A stretch of DNA of 64,000 bases from Arthrobacter sp042667405 (GTDB lineage: Bacteria > Actinomycetota > Actinomycetes > Actinomycetales > Micrococcaceae): positions 28,793 through 92,792 of the forward strand of contig NZ_JBHVAL010000018.1 in assembly GCF_042667405.1 (NCBI RefSeq), read 5' to 3'. Position numbers and translations under genes: made by a program. Within the stretch, counting starts at the first letter, position 1. Each line of letters begins with the position of its first letter. Under the pieces are notes generated by a model that worked only from the letters and a program-made list of their open reading frames with translations, had not been told where the DNA came from and ran no database searches. Shown piece by piece: positions 27,149 through 34,460 of this stretch.

Positions 27149-28511
27149 CCTCACCATGGCCCTCCGGCTGACCCCCTATCTGGCGCGAAGCAGTGGGAAC
27201 AGTTTCCGGGAAACAGGACTACGCGACGCCGGCCTGCCCATCCTTGCCTTCGGGACAGTGACCGCGCTGCTGCTCACCGTCGCGGGCGGCTCCCAGGTTT
27301 TCTGGTCCTGGACTGACGACATCGCAGGCACCTACCAAGCGTTGGCCGTCGTCGCGATGGTCCTGCTCATCATCCCGCTGCTGACGCTCGGCGCCTCGGC
27401 CGCACGACTGGCCGCCCGGCGTCGTGATGACCGGCTGGCGTCCCTGCGCTTGCTGGGTGCCAACAGCGCGACCGTCGTCTGGATGACCGTCATTGAATCG
27501 ACTGTCCTGGCGGCGGTCGGGGCACTGGCCGGTGCCGGACTGTACGCGTGCGCGGCTCCCTTCCTGGGCTTGATCCAGTTCCGTGGGCAGGCGATCGGCA
27601 GCCACGCCTGGTTGTCCGTCCCGTCCATCCTGGGCTGCATCCTGGCCGTTTGCATCCTGGCGGCGGCGAGCGCCGCGCTTGGGCTGCGGAAGGTTGTGGT
27701 GACTCCGTTGGGCGTCAGGACCCGGCAAACGGCCGACGGCGCGCATTGGGTTCGCGGGCTCATCGCGGCTGTTGTTGTGGTATTGGGAGTTGTGGCGATG
27801 GGGATGCTCAGCAGCTTTGGCGCGTTCATCGTGATCCTCGCCGTCATGGGTGGTTGCTTTGGCCTGGCGCTGTTGGCGCTGAACCTCATGGGCCCGTGGG
27901 TCCTGCGCCTGCGGGCATCGTCCCAGCTCAAACGGGCGAAAAGGCCCGAGCACTTGCTCGCGGCCCGCACTGTGCTGGAGAGTCCCAAGGAATCGTGGCG
28001 GCAAGTTGGGGGCGTCGCGATGACCAGTTTCGTGGGAGTCTTCGTGGGCGTGGGCATGGCTATTGCGGACGCCATGGGTACAGCCGGCGACACCGAAGCT
28101 GCACTGCTGGTTCGGGACATCAATACCGGAGTGATGATTACGCTGCTGGGTTCGTTCCTGATGGTGGCGTGTTCGGCTGGCGTGAACCAAGCTGCCGCAG
28201 TGCTGGACCGGGCATCGACGCTGGTGGCGCTGGACCGGGTGGGGATGCCGCGGAAACTCATGGTGGCCGCGCGGGTCAAGGCCGTGATGTCGCCACTGTT
28301 CCTTGTGGCGGGGATATCCGCAGCCGCTGCCGCCGTTTTGGTTCTGCCGTTGACGGGAGCGGTGCTGCTGACCCAGCCCGTGGTGTTCCTGACCATCGGC
28401 GGGGTGTTTGCGGCCGGCTTCCTGCTGGTTCGGCTGGCCGTAGCTGCCGGGACAGCGCAGATCGCCCAGGTGCTGGCCCGTCCGGAGCGCTACGCCAGCG
28501 TGGACTCGTAG
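27141..28511 (+). CDS. FtsX-like ABC transporter permease
   Basis: 456 residues with about eight to ten hydrophobic segments. One helix near residue 35-50 is followed by a pair around 65-140 and a central four-helix region, then FtsX-type helices near the C-terminus (TGVMITLLGSFLMVACSAGVNQAA, SPLFLVAGISAAAAAVLVLPL). A conserved cytoplasmic loop LAARRRDDRLASLRLLGA corresponds to the FtsX/MacB coupling region. It is translated with the upstream ATPase through an 8-base overlap. The operon ends in a hairpin at 28518-28580. Confidence 0.87.
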   Translation: MSSLTMALRLTPYLARSSGNSFRETGLRDAGLPILAFGTVTALLLTVAGGSQVFWSWTDDIAGTYQALAVVAMVLLIIPLLTLGASAARLAARRRDDRLASLRLLGANSATVVWMTVIESTVLAAVGALAGAGLYACAAPFLGLIQFRGQAIGSHAWLSVPSILGCILAVCILAAASAALGLRKVVVTPLGVRTRQTADGAHWVRGLIAAVVVVLGVVAMGMLSSFGAFIVILAVMGGCFGLALLALNLMGPWVLRLRASSQLKRAKRPEHLLAARTVLESPKESWRQVGGVAMTSFVGVFVGVGMAIADAMGTAGDTEAALLVRDINTGVMITLLGSFLMVACSAGVNQAAAVLDRASTLVALDRVGMPRKLMVAARVKAVMSPLFLVAGISAAAAAVLVLPLTGAVLLTQPVVFLTIGGVFAAGFLLVRLAVAAGTAQIAQVLARPERYASVDS

Positions 28512-28517
28512 AAAGCC

Positions 28518-28580
28518 CCGCCGAGTTGGCATTTGATGACAATGTTGGGCCGACATTGTCATTAAGTGCCACTTCGGCGG
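28518..28580. terminator. Long bidirectional hairpin between convergent genes
   Basis: Arms CCGCCGAGTTGGCA and TGCCACTTCGGCGG, plus the inner block ATGACAATGT/ACATTGTCAT around TGGGCCG, form an extended stem with a few mismatches. It lies between the stops of the permease (28511) and the LacI-type gene (28588), as expected of a bidirectional terminator. There is no strong T-tract on either side. Confidence 0.65.
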
Positions 28581-28587
28581 AGAGGGC

Positions 28588-29607
28588 CTAAGCGCAGCCG
28601 CAGGATTGCCGGATGATCAACTCCGTGGGCAGGACCTGGTGCTGGAGTTCCTCGCCACGGCCCTTGCCCACCAGGGCCCGGACCGCTGCCTGGGCCATCG
28701 CTTTGACCGGCTGCGCGACGGTGGTGAGCGCCGGCCAGCTGTACTCAGAGTCCAGGGAACCGTCGAAGGAAACCAGCGCCAGCTCCTCGGGAACGCGCAC
28801 ACCCGCCTCATGGAGCGCCCGGAGAATGCCGATGGCCTGCATGTCGTTGCTGGCGAAAACAGCGGTGGGCCGGTTGGCCATGGAGAGGAAACGCTTCCCT
28901 ACCTCGTAACCTCCTGGACGGCTGAACGGGCCATGCAGCATGGGGCCTTCCGGCAATCCCGCATCACGAAGCGCGGCAAGCCATCCCACCTCGCGGCCGT
29001 CCAGCTGATTGCCGGTGTTGGTTCCGATGGCCAGGCCTATGTTGGTGTGGCCATGGCCGATCAAGTGCTCCACGGCAGCGCGCGCGCCCGCTTCCAGGTC
29101 AACACCCACACTGCTGAAACCCTGCGGGGAGCCAGCGTTGTTCAACAAGACGGCCGGGATTTCCGAAGCTTCCAGCTCCGTTACATCGGGGTCGAACACA
29201 CAACTTGCCAGGAACACCCCATCCACCTGTCGGGCGGCGAGGGTACGGATGTTTTTGCGCTCCCGCGTCAGGTTTCCGTCAGAGTTGGTCAGCACCATGC
29301 CAAACCCCAGCTCCGCCGCAGCGTCTTCAACCGCATGGGCAAGCTGGGTGAAGAATGGGTTGGTGTTGTCCGGCACCACCACGCCGATGGTTTCGCTGGA
29401 ACCCAGCTTCAGCGCGCGTGCCGCTGCGTTGGGGCGGTAGCCAAGGATGCGGATGGCATCGCGGACTTTGGCTTCCGTTGCCGGGGCCACGTTCTTGGGC
29501 CCACCGTTCACCACATAACTCACGACGGCGGTACTCACCCCGGCGTACCGGGCGACGTCTTTGCGTGTAACCGGTCCGCGCGGGGTTTGTACTGCTGTTG
29601 TTGTCAT
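28588..29607 (-). CDS. LacI family transcriptional regulator of the alpha-galactoside locus
   Basis: 339 residues. The N-terminal HTH reads VTRKDVARYAGVSTAVVSYVVNGG with hinge helix NAAARAL, and the periplasmic-binding-like sensor starts at SETIGVVVPDNTNPFFTQL. It is the second gene after the Gfo/Idh oxidoreductase (14-base gap) and divergent from the sugar ABC operon. It is the natural candidate to bind the CG-centred palindromes in the divergent promoter region (30896-30913 and 30972-30989) with an alpha-galactoside or its product as inducer; this assignment is inference from position. Confidence 0.9.
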   Translation of the reverse strand: MTTTAVQTPRGPVTRKDVARYAGVSTAVVSYVVNGGPKNVAPATEAKVRDAIRILGYRPNAAARALKLGSSETIGVVVPDNTNPFFTQLAHAVEDAAAELGFGMVLTNSDGNLTRERKNIRTLAARQVDGVFLASCVFDPDVTELEASEIPAVLLNNAGSPQGFSSVGVDLEAGARAAVEHLIGHGHTNIGLAIGTNTGNQLDGREVGWLAALRDAGLPEGPMLHGPFSRPGGYEVGKRFLSMANRPTAVFASNDMQAIGILRALHEAGVRVPEELALVSFDGSLDSEYSWPALTTVAQPVKAMAQAAVRALVGKGRGEELQHQVLPTELIIRQSCGCA

Positions 29608-29621
29608 GGGGTAAATGCTAG

Positions 29622-30821
29622 CTACTCCACAGGGGCATCACCGAAGTCGCGGATCGGGAGCCGCTCGCCGCCGCGCAGGGCAGACTCGTGGGCCACGATG
29701 CCTGGAAGCGTGAACCTGGCGGCTACCCACGCGTTAACCGGTGGAAGGCTGCGGTTGTTCACCGCCGTCACAAAGTCGTCCACGAGGAATTGGTGGCTTC
29801 CCTCGTGTCCGTTGGGCGCTCCGAGGAATTCCTCGGGGAGCCGGGACTGATCATGCACTGGAGCCAGTCCTGAAATGAAGGCGTCACGGAGCTCGGGTGC
29901 CACGTCCGCCAGGGAGGGATCGTCGGCAGACTTGGTGGGCCTGGTTTCCACCTGCACGGACACATCCTGCACCGACGACTTGTCCTGCCACACAGTGGTG
30001 GTGGCGAGCTGTTCAAAGCTGGCGTCTGTTCCGAAGAAGCGGAAGCGCGACTCGCGGATGTGCGACGGGTACCCCACTCGGCGCATCTCATTGGTGCGCA
30101 TCGCACCGCCGTCGTTCATTTCGAACAGTGCGGTGGCGTTGGAGAAGTCGTTGGCGAACATGCTGACGTCCTTGTCGAAGACGCCATCACCCCGCTCATC
30201 CTTGACTCCGATGCAGCTCACGCTGACGGCGTGGCCCGGCACTGCGCCGAGCACGCCGCCGATGGCGTGGGTGGGGTACAGCATGGGCGGGTAGCTCGCG
30301 GTTTCCTTCCAGCGTTCCCCTCCGCTGTATTGGTAGGCCTCGTAAAAGCCGAGGTCCATGTCGTGGACGTAGTCGCCCTCGGTGTAAAAGATCCGGCCGA
30401 ATTTGCCCTGGGCGTGCTGCTGCCGGGCGAAGACCGTGGCGGGGTTGTAGTAGCTGGTCTCCCCCATCGCATAGACCAACTTGGTTTCCCGAACTGCCTC
30501 GATGATCCGCTCGATCTCCTCTTCGGAAACTGCCATCGGCACGGCCGAGTACACATGCTTTCCGGCCCGCAGGGCCCGCTCGACCAAGGGGCCGTGCGTC
30601 CACCGTTGCGTAAAGATGGCGACAGCATCGACGTCGGACTCCAAAAGGGCCTCGAACGAGGCCATGGTGCCGTCCAAGCCCCAGCGCTGCTGCGCTGCGG
30701 CGGCACGTTCAGGGAGTTCGTCCACCGCATAGACCTCGCTGACACCGGGGTGGAGCTTGAAGAGATGGGCGAACTGGCTGCCGAACTGCCCCACACCAAC
30801 AACACCAATCGAAAACGTCAT
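29622..30821 (-). CDS. Gfo/Idh/MocA family oxidoreductase
   Basis: 399 residues. An N-terminal Rossmann fold (IGVVGVGQFGSQFAHLF, then VYAVDELPERA) is followed by the family's NAD(P)-dependent substrate domain. The usual EKP motif is replaced by AGKHVYSAVPMAVS, which is seen in some subgroups. It is transcribed with the LacI-type gene and divergent from the sugar ABC operon, so it probably oxidises or epimerises a sugar from that pathway. Exact substrate unknown. A promoter with a TTGTTG / TAGATC pair (16-base spacing) is visible upstream on the minus strand. Confidence 0.88.
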   Translation of the reverse strand: MTFSIGVVGVGQFGSQFAHLFKLHPGVSEVYAVDELPERAAAAQQRWGLDGTMASFEALLESDVDAVAIFTQRWTHGPLVERALRAGKHVYSAVPMAVSEEEIERIIEAVRETKLVYAMGETSYYNPATVFARQQHAQGKFGRIFYTEGDYVHDMDLGFYEAYQYSGGERWKETASYPPMLYPTHAIGGVLGAVPGHAVSVSCIGVKDERGDGVFDKDVSMFANDFSNATALFEMNDGGAMRTNEMRRVGYPSHIRESRFRFFGTDASFEQLATTTVWQDKSSVQDVSVQVETRPTKSADDPSLADVAPELRDAFISGLAPVHDQSRLPEEFLGAPNGHEGSHQFLVDDFVTAVNNRSLPPVNAWVAARFTLPGIVAHESALRGGERLPIRDFGDAPVE

Positions 30822-30895
30822 TGTTTACCTTTCCTGCGGCCGCACAGCAGCCGTTTGTCCGTCGTGTCCTGTGTACGCTCGAGTGTCGCACCCAG

Positions 30896-30913
30896 GATCT
30901 ACACGAGTCAACA
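30896..30913 (-). promoter_or_regulatory. Putative LacI-type operator 2, minus-strand promoter
   Basis: Read on the minus strand it is TGTTGACTCGTGTAGATC. It shares the 12-mer ACTCGTGTAGAT with operator 1 but in the opposite orientation. It covers the presumed -10 (TAGATC) of the promoter for the oxidoreductase and LacI-type genes. The symmetry is weaker than in operator 1. Confidence 0.55.
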
Positions 30914-30971
30914 GAAACAACAATTCCGAACATTTTTCATCAAAAACTCGCGCAAGCTCTTGCCAACTCAA

Positions 30972-30989
30972 AATCTACTCGTGTAGATT
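30972..30989 (+). promoter_or_regulatory. Putative LacI-type operator 1, ABC operon promoter
   Basis: AATCTACTCGTGTAGATT is an 18-base palindrome with a single mismatched pair and a central CG, the hallmark of LacI/GalR operators. It overlaps the presumed -10 (TAGATT, 30984-30989) of a promoter whose -35 is TTGCCA (30960-30965). The first permease starts at 31034. Binding of the LacI-family protein from 28588 would block transcription. Confidence 0.7.
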
Positions 30990-31033
30990 CGCCTCCAGCT
31001 GTTACCCGCATCACTCCCGAGAAAGGGTCGACG

Positions 31034-31993
31034 ATGACCACGCTAACCAAGCAACCGGATCCTGGGCTCTCCGCCAGGGCGCCGAGGAAGTCGCGCAAGC
31101 GGGGAAAACCATCCGACGGGTTCCGCGGGATCGGAGACTTGAAGGTCGCGCTCTTCTTCATCGCCCCGGCGATGGTCGGATTGACCCTCTTTTACCTCGC
31201 CCCAACCATCCGGGGCATCTACCTCAGCTTCACCGAGTACAGCATCCTGGGCGACCCGGAATGGATTGGCGCAAAGAACTACGAGCGCATAGCCAAGGAT
31301 CCGCTGTTCTGGAACGCCTTGGGCGTCACGGCGGAATACGTGGTGATCAACATTGTCCTTCAGACAGCGCTGGCCCTGGGCCTTGCAATCCTGATGCACA
31401 GGGTGGCAAGGTCAACCCTCATTCGCGGCGCGCTCCTGATGCCCTATCTCATGGCAAACGTCATCGCGGCTCTGCTGTGGTTCTGGATGCTCGACTACCA
31501 GATCGGCATCATCAACCAGATCATCGAATGGACCAGGCTGCCCCGGGTGGCGTTTTTCGGCAGCGAGCAATGGGCCATCCCCACACAAGCGCTCATCAAC
31601 ACGTGGAGACACATGGGCTACACGGCGCTACTGATCTTTGCAGGGCTCCAGGCCATCCCCAGCAGCGTCTATGAGGCCGCCAGCATCGACGGTTCCAAGG
31701 CTGTAAACACCTTCTGGCGGATCACCCTGCCACTGCTGCGACCGGTCCTTGTACTGGTCCTCGTAGTGACCGTGATCGGTTCCTTCCAAGTCTTTGACAC
31801 CGTTGCCGTCACCACGGCGGGCGGTCCTGTCAACGCAACCCGCGTGCTGCAGTTCTACATCTACCAGCGCGCCTTCAACGAACAGGACTTCGGCTATGGA
31901 TCTGCCTTGGCTGTCATCCTCTTCCTCATCCTCGCCATCGTCGCTTTCATCCAGATGAAGTTCCTTCGCGGCAACCAGTCGGACCTGGACTAA
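31034..31993 (+). CDS. Sugar ABC transporter permease (MalF-like, CUT1)
   Basis: 319 residues from ATG 31034. Six membrane segments are visible after a basic N-terminus (APRKSRKRGKPSDG). The coupling motif EAASIDGSKAVNTFWRITLPLLRP is the EAA loop that contacts the ATPase. It resembles CUT1 permeases for oligosaccharides. No ATPase gene is present in the locus, so the transporter probably uses a shared MsiK-type ATPase encoded elsewhere, as is common in Actinobacteria. It is the first gene of the operon and is followed after 9 bases by the second permease. Confidence 0.93.
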   Translation: MTTLTKQPDPGLSARAPRKSRKRGKPSDGFRGIGDLKVALFFIAPAMVGLTLFYLAPTIRGIYLSFTEYSILGDPEWIGAKNYERIAKDPLFWNALGVTAEYVVINIVLQTALALGLAILMHRVARSTLIRGALLMPYLMANVIAALLWFWMLDYQIGIINQIIEWTRLPRVAFFGSEQWAIPTQALINTWRHMGYTALLIFAGLQAIPSSVYEAASIDGSKAVNTFWRITLPLLRPVLVLVLVVTVIGSFQVFDTVAVTTAGGPVNATRVLQFYIYQRAFNEQDFGYGSALAVILFLILAIVAFIQMKFLRGNQSDLD

Positions 31994-32002
31994 GGACACG
32001 CC

Positions 32003-32926
32003 ATGACCACCTTTACCTCACGCACCAACGCCGGCCGTCGCCCACTTAGCCGTCCCTTCAACTGGCGCCGCGCCATCGCCCTGACCCTCCTCGGCCTGGC
32101 CATCGCTGTGAGCATCCTGCCCTTCTACTGGGTGCTGCGTACAGCCCTTTCCACCAACGGCTCCCTCGCAGCGAACTCCGCCAACCTGCTGCCGGCCGAC
32201 TTCAACCTGGGCGCGTTCAAGCGGGTCTTCGGCCTACAGAGTGCTTCCGAAGCCATCGCAGAAGGTGGCTCGGGCGCGTCGATCAACTTCTGGCAGTACC
32301 TTTGGAACTCGCTGCTCTTCTCCGGCATCACCACAGCCTGCGCCGTATTCTTCAGCTCCATGGCCGCCTACGCTTTCTCCCGGCTGCGGTGGAAAGGGCG
32401 CGACGCGGTCTTCTCCCTGTTCCTTGCCACCATGCTGGTCCCGCCGATTTTCACCGCCCTTCCCAATTTCCTGCTCATCAAGAACCTGGGCCTGCTCAAT
32501 TCCATGCTCGGACTCGTGCTGCCGTACCTGTTCATGACCCCGTTCGCAATCTTCTTCATGCGCCAGTTCTTCCTGAACATGTCCAGGGAAGTTGAAGAGG
32601 CCGCAATGCTCGACGGCGCCAAGCACTGGCGGATCTTCTTCCAGATCATCATGCCCAACGCCGCTGCCCCGATCGCGACCTTGGCGTTGCTGACGTTCAT
32701 GGGTCAGTGGAATGAATATTTCTGGCCACTGCTGGTAGGCACCTCCGAAGAATCCCGCGTGCTCACAGTGGGATTGGGAGTCTTCAAATCCCAGTCCCCG
32801 CAAGGTGCTCCCGACTGGTCCGGGCTCATGGCCGCAACGCTCGTGTCCGCCACACCCGTGCTGATCCTCTTTGCCATCTTCGGCAAGCGGATCGTCAACT
32901 CCATCGGATTCAACGGCACCAAATAG
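32003..32926 (+). CDS. Sugar ABC transporter permease (MalG-like, CUT1)
   Basis: 307 residues with six membrane segments and the EAA motif EEAAMLDGAKHWRIFFQIIMPNAAAP. It is the partner of the upstream permease. The final helix and tail FAIFGKRIVNSIGFNGTK are typical of MalG-like proteins. It is followed after 73 bases by the binding-protein gene, which has its own good ribosome site. Confidence 0.93.
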   Translation: MTTFTSRTNAGRRPLSRPFNWRRAIALTLLGLAIAVSILPFYWVLRTALSTNGSLAANSANLLPADFNLGAFKRVFGLQSASEAIAEGGSGASINFWQYLWNSLLFSGITTACAVFFSSMAAYAFSRLRWKGRDAVFSLFLATMLVPPIFTALPNFLLIKNLGLLNSMLGLVLPYLFMTPFAIFFMRQFFLNMSREVEEAAMLDGAKHWRIFFQIIMPNAAAPIATLALLTFMGQWNEYFWPLLVGTSEESRVLTVGLGVFKSQSPQGAPDWSGLMAATLVSATPVLILFAIFGKRIVNSIGFNGTK

Positions 32927-32999
32927 CTTTCTCCACCTCCCTCCCGCGGAAGCCGGCGTGTGCCGGAACGCACCCCATCCCGTCCTGAAAGGACCAACC

Positions 33000-34355
33000 A
33001 TGATGAAAAAGAAGGCACTGGGCGCCGTCGCCGCAGCCGCTGTCCTCGCGCTGTCCGCCTGCTCGGGCGGAAACTCCGGAGGCAGCTCCGGCGGAGACTC
33101 GGCCAAGGGCGAGATCAACTACTGGCTATGGGACGCCAACCAGCTCCCGGCATACCAACAGTGCGCCACTGACTTCAGCAAGGCCAACCCGGACATCACC
33201 GTCAAGATCACCCAAACCGGTTGGGACGACTACTGGTCCAAACTCACCAACGGCATGGCTTCCGGTACTGCGCCGGACGTCTTCACGGACCACCTGTCCA
33301 AGTATCCGGACTTCCTCAAGACCAAGCAGCTGGTGCCCCTTGATGACGCCATCGCGCAGGACAAGGTAGACCTCTCGCAGTACAACGAAGGCCTCGCGGA
33401 CCTGTGGGTGGGCCAGGACGGCAAGCGCTACGGGCTGCCCAAAGACTGGGACACGATCGCACTCTTCTACAACCAGAAGATGGCTGCCGACGCCGGCATC
33501 ACCCCGGAACAGATGGGCTCGCTGACGTGGAACGCGCAGGACGGCGGGACGTACGAGAAGGTGATCGCCCGCCTCACCGTCGATAAGAACGGCAAACGCG
33601 GCGACGAGGCCGGCTTCGACAAGAACAACGTTGCCGTCTACGGATTGGGCCTGCCGGGCTCCGACGCCGAGAACGCCGGACAAACGCAGTGGAGCTACCT
33701 GTCTGCTACCACTGGCTGGACCACCACAGACAAGAACCCCTGGGGCACCCACTTCAACTACGACGACAAGAAGCTCCAGGACACCATCGCTTGGTGGGCG
33801 TCGCTCACCGAGAAAGGCTACATGCCCAAGCTTGAAACCACGGTTGGTGCCAACGCCGCCGACAACTTCGGCGCAGGCAAGGCAGCCATCAACAGCAACG
33901 GCTCCTGGATGATCGGCCAGTACACCGGCTACAAGGGCATCGACGTCGGTATCGCTCCCACACCCCAGGGTCCTGAAGGCAAGCGCGCCTCCATGTTCAA
34001 CGGCCTGGCCGATTCCGTGTGGGCCGGCACCAAGAAGAAGGACGCAGCGATCAAGTGGGTGGAATACCTCGGCTCCGCCGCTTGCCAGGATGTCGTAGCT
34101 TCCAAGGCCGTCGTGTTCCCGGCCATCACCACCTCCTCCGAGAAGGCCGCTGAGGCCTTCAAAGCCAAGAACGTGGACGTCAGCGCCTTCACCCAGCATG
34201 TGAAGGACAAGACCACCTTCATGCTCCCGATCACGGACAACGCCGCCAAGGTTTCCGGAATCATGAAGCCGGCAATGGACGCGGTGGTTTCCGGCAAGTC
34301 CCCGGCCAGCTCGCTGACAACCGCCAACGAGCAAGTCAACGCACTCTTCAAGTAG
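33000..34355 (+). CDS. Sugar ABC transporter substrate-binding lipoprotein
   Basis: 451 residues from ATG 33000, with GAAAGGA upstream. The signal peptide ends in the lipobox ALSAC, followed by a Gly/Ser linker and the mature protein beginning GEINYWLWDANQLPAYQQC. The SBP_bac_1 pattern (GTAPDVFTDHLSKYPDFL, a Trp-rich ligand region) marks an oligosaccharide-binding protein of the CUT1 class. With the alpha-galactosidase gene downstream, the likely ligands are melibiose, raffinose or similar. A perfect 20-bp hairpin follows the stop and may protect this message. Confidence 0.92.
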   Translation: MMKKKALGAVAAAAVLALSACSGGNSGGSSGGDSAKGEINYWLWDANQLPAYQQCATDFSKANPDITVKITQTGWDDYWSKLTNGMASGTAPDVFTDHLSKYPDFLKTKQLVPLDDAIAQDKVDLSQYNEGLADLWVGQDGKRYGLPKDWDTIALFYNQKMAADAGITPEQMGSLTWNAQDGGTYEKVIARLTVDKNGKRGDEAGFDKNNVAVYGLGLPGSDAENAGQTQWSYLSATTGWTTTDKNPWGTHFNYDDKKLQDTIAWWASLTEKGYMPKLETTVGANAADNFGAGKAAINSNGSWMIGQYTGYKGIDVGIAPTPQGPEGKRASMFNGLADSVWAGTKKKDAAIKWVEYLGSAACQDVVASKAVVFPAITTSSEKAAEAFKAKNVDVSAFTQHVKDKTTFMLPITDNAAKVSGIMKPAMDAVVSGKSPASSLTTANEQVNALFK

Positions 34356-34364
34356 AACCCTCCG

Positions 34365-34425
34365 GTTGTGAGGCCTGCTCTGCGCCCTATTTCCCTCGCA
34401 AAGCACGCAGAGCAGGCCTCACAAC
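34365..34425. repeat. Perfect 20-bp hairpin inside the alpha-galactoside operon
   Basis: Arms GTTGTGAGGCCTGCTCTGCG (34365-34384) and its exact complement (34406-34425) flank a 21-base loop. It lies between the binding-protein stop and the alpha-galactosidase start. Intercistronic hairpins after a binding-protein gene commonly stabilise its mRNA or attenuate the genes behind it. Confidence 0.7.
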
Positions 34426-34460
34426 ACGAACCAGCACCCAATCCTGAAAGCGACTCATAC

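Noticed and set aside
27219..28562. Minus-strand frames antisense to the FtsX-like permease
   Set aside because: Gln/His/Arg-rich low-complexity translation typical of the reverse frame of a membrane protein.
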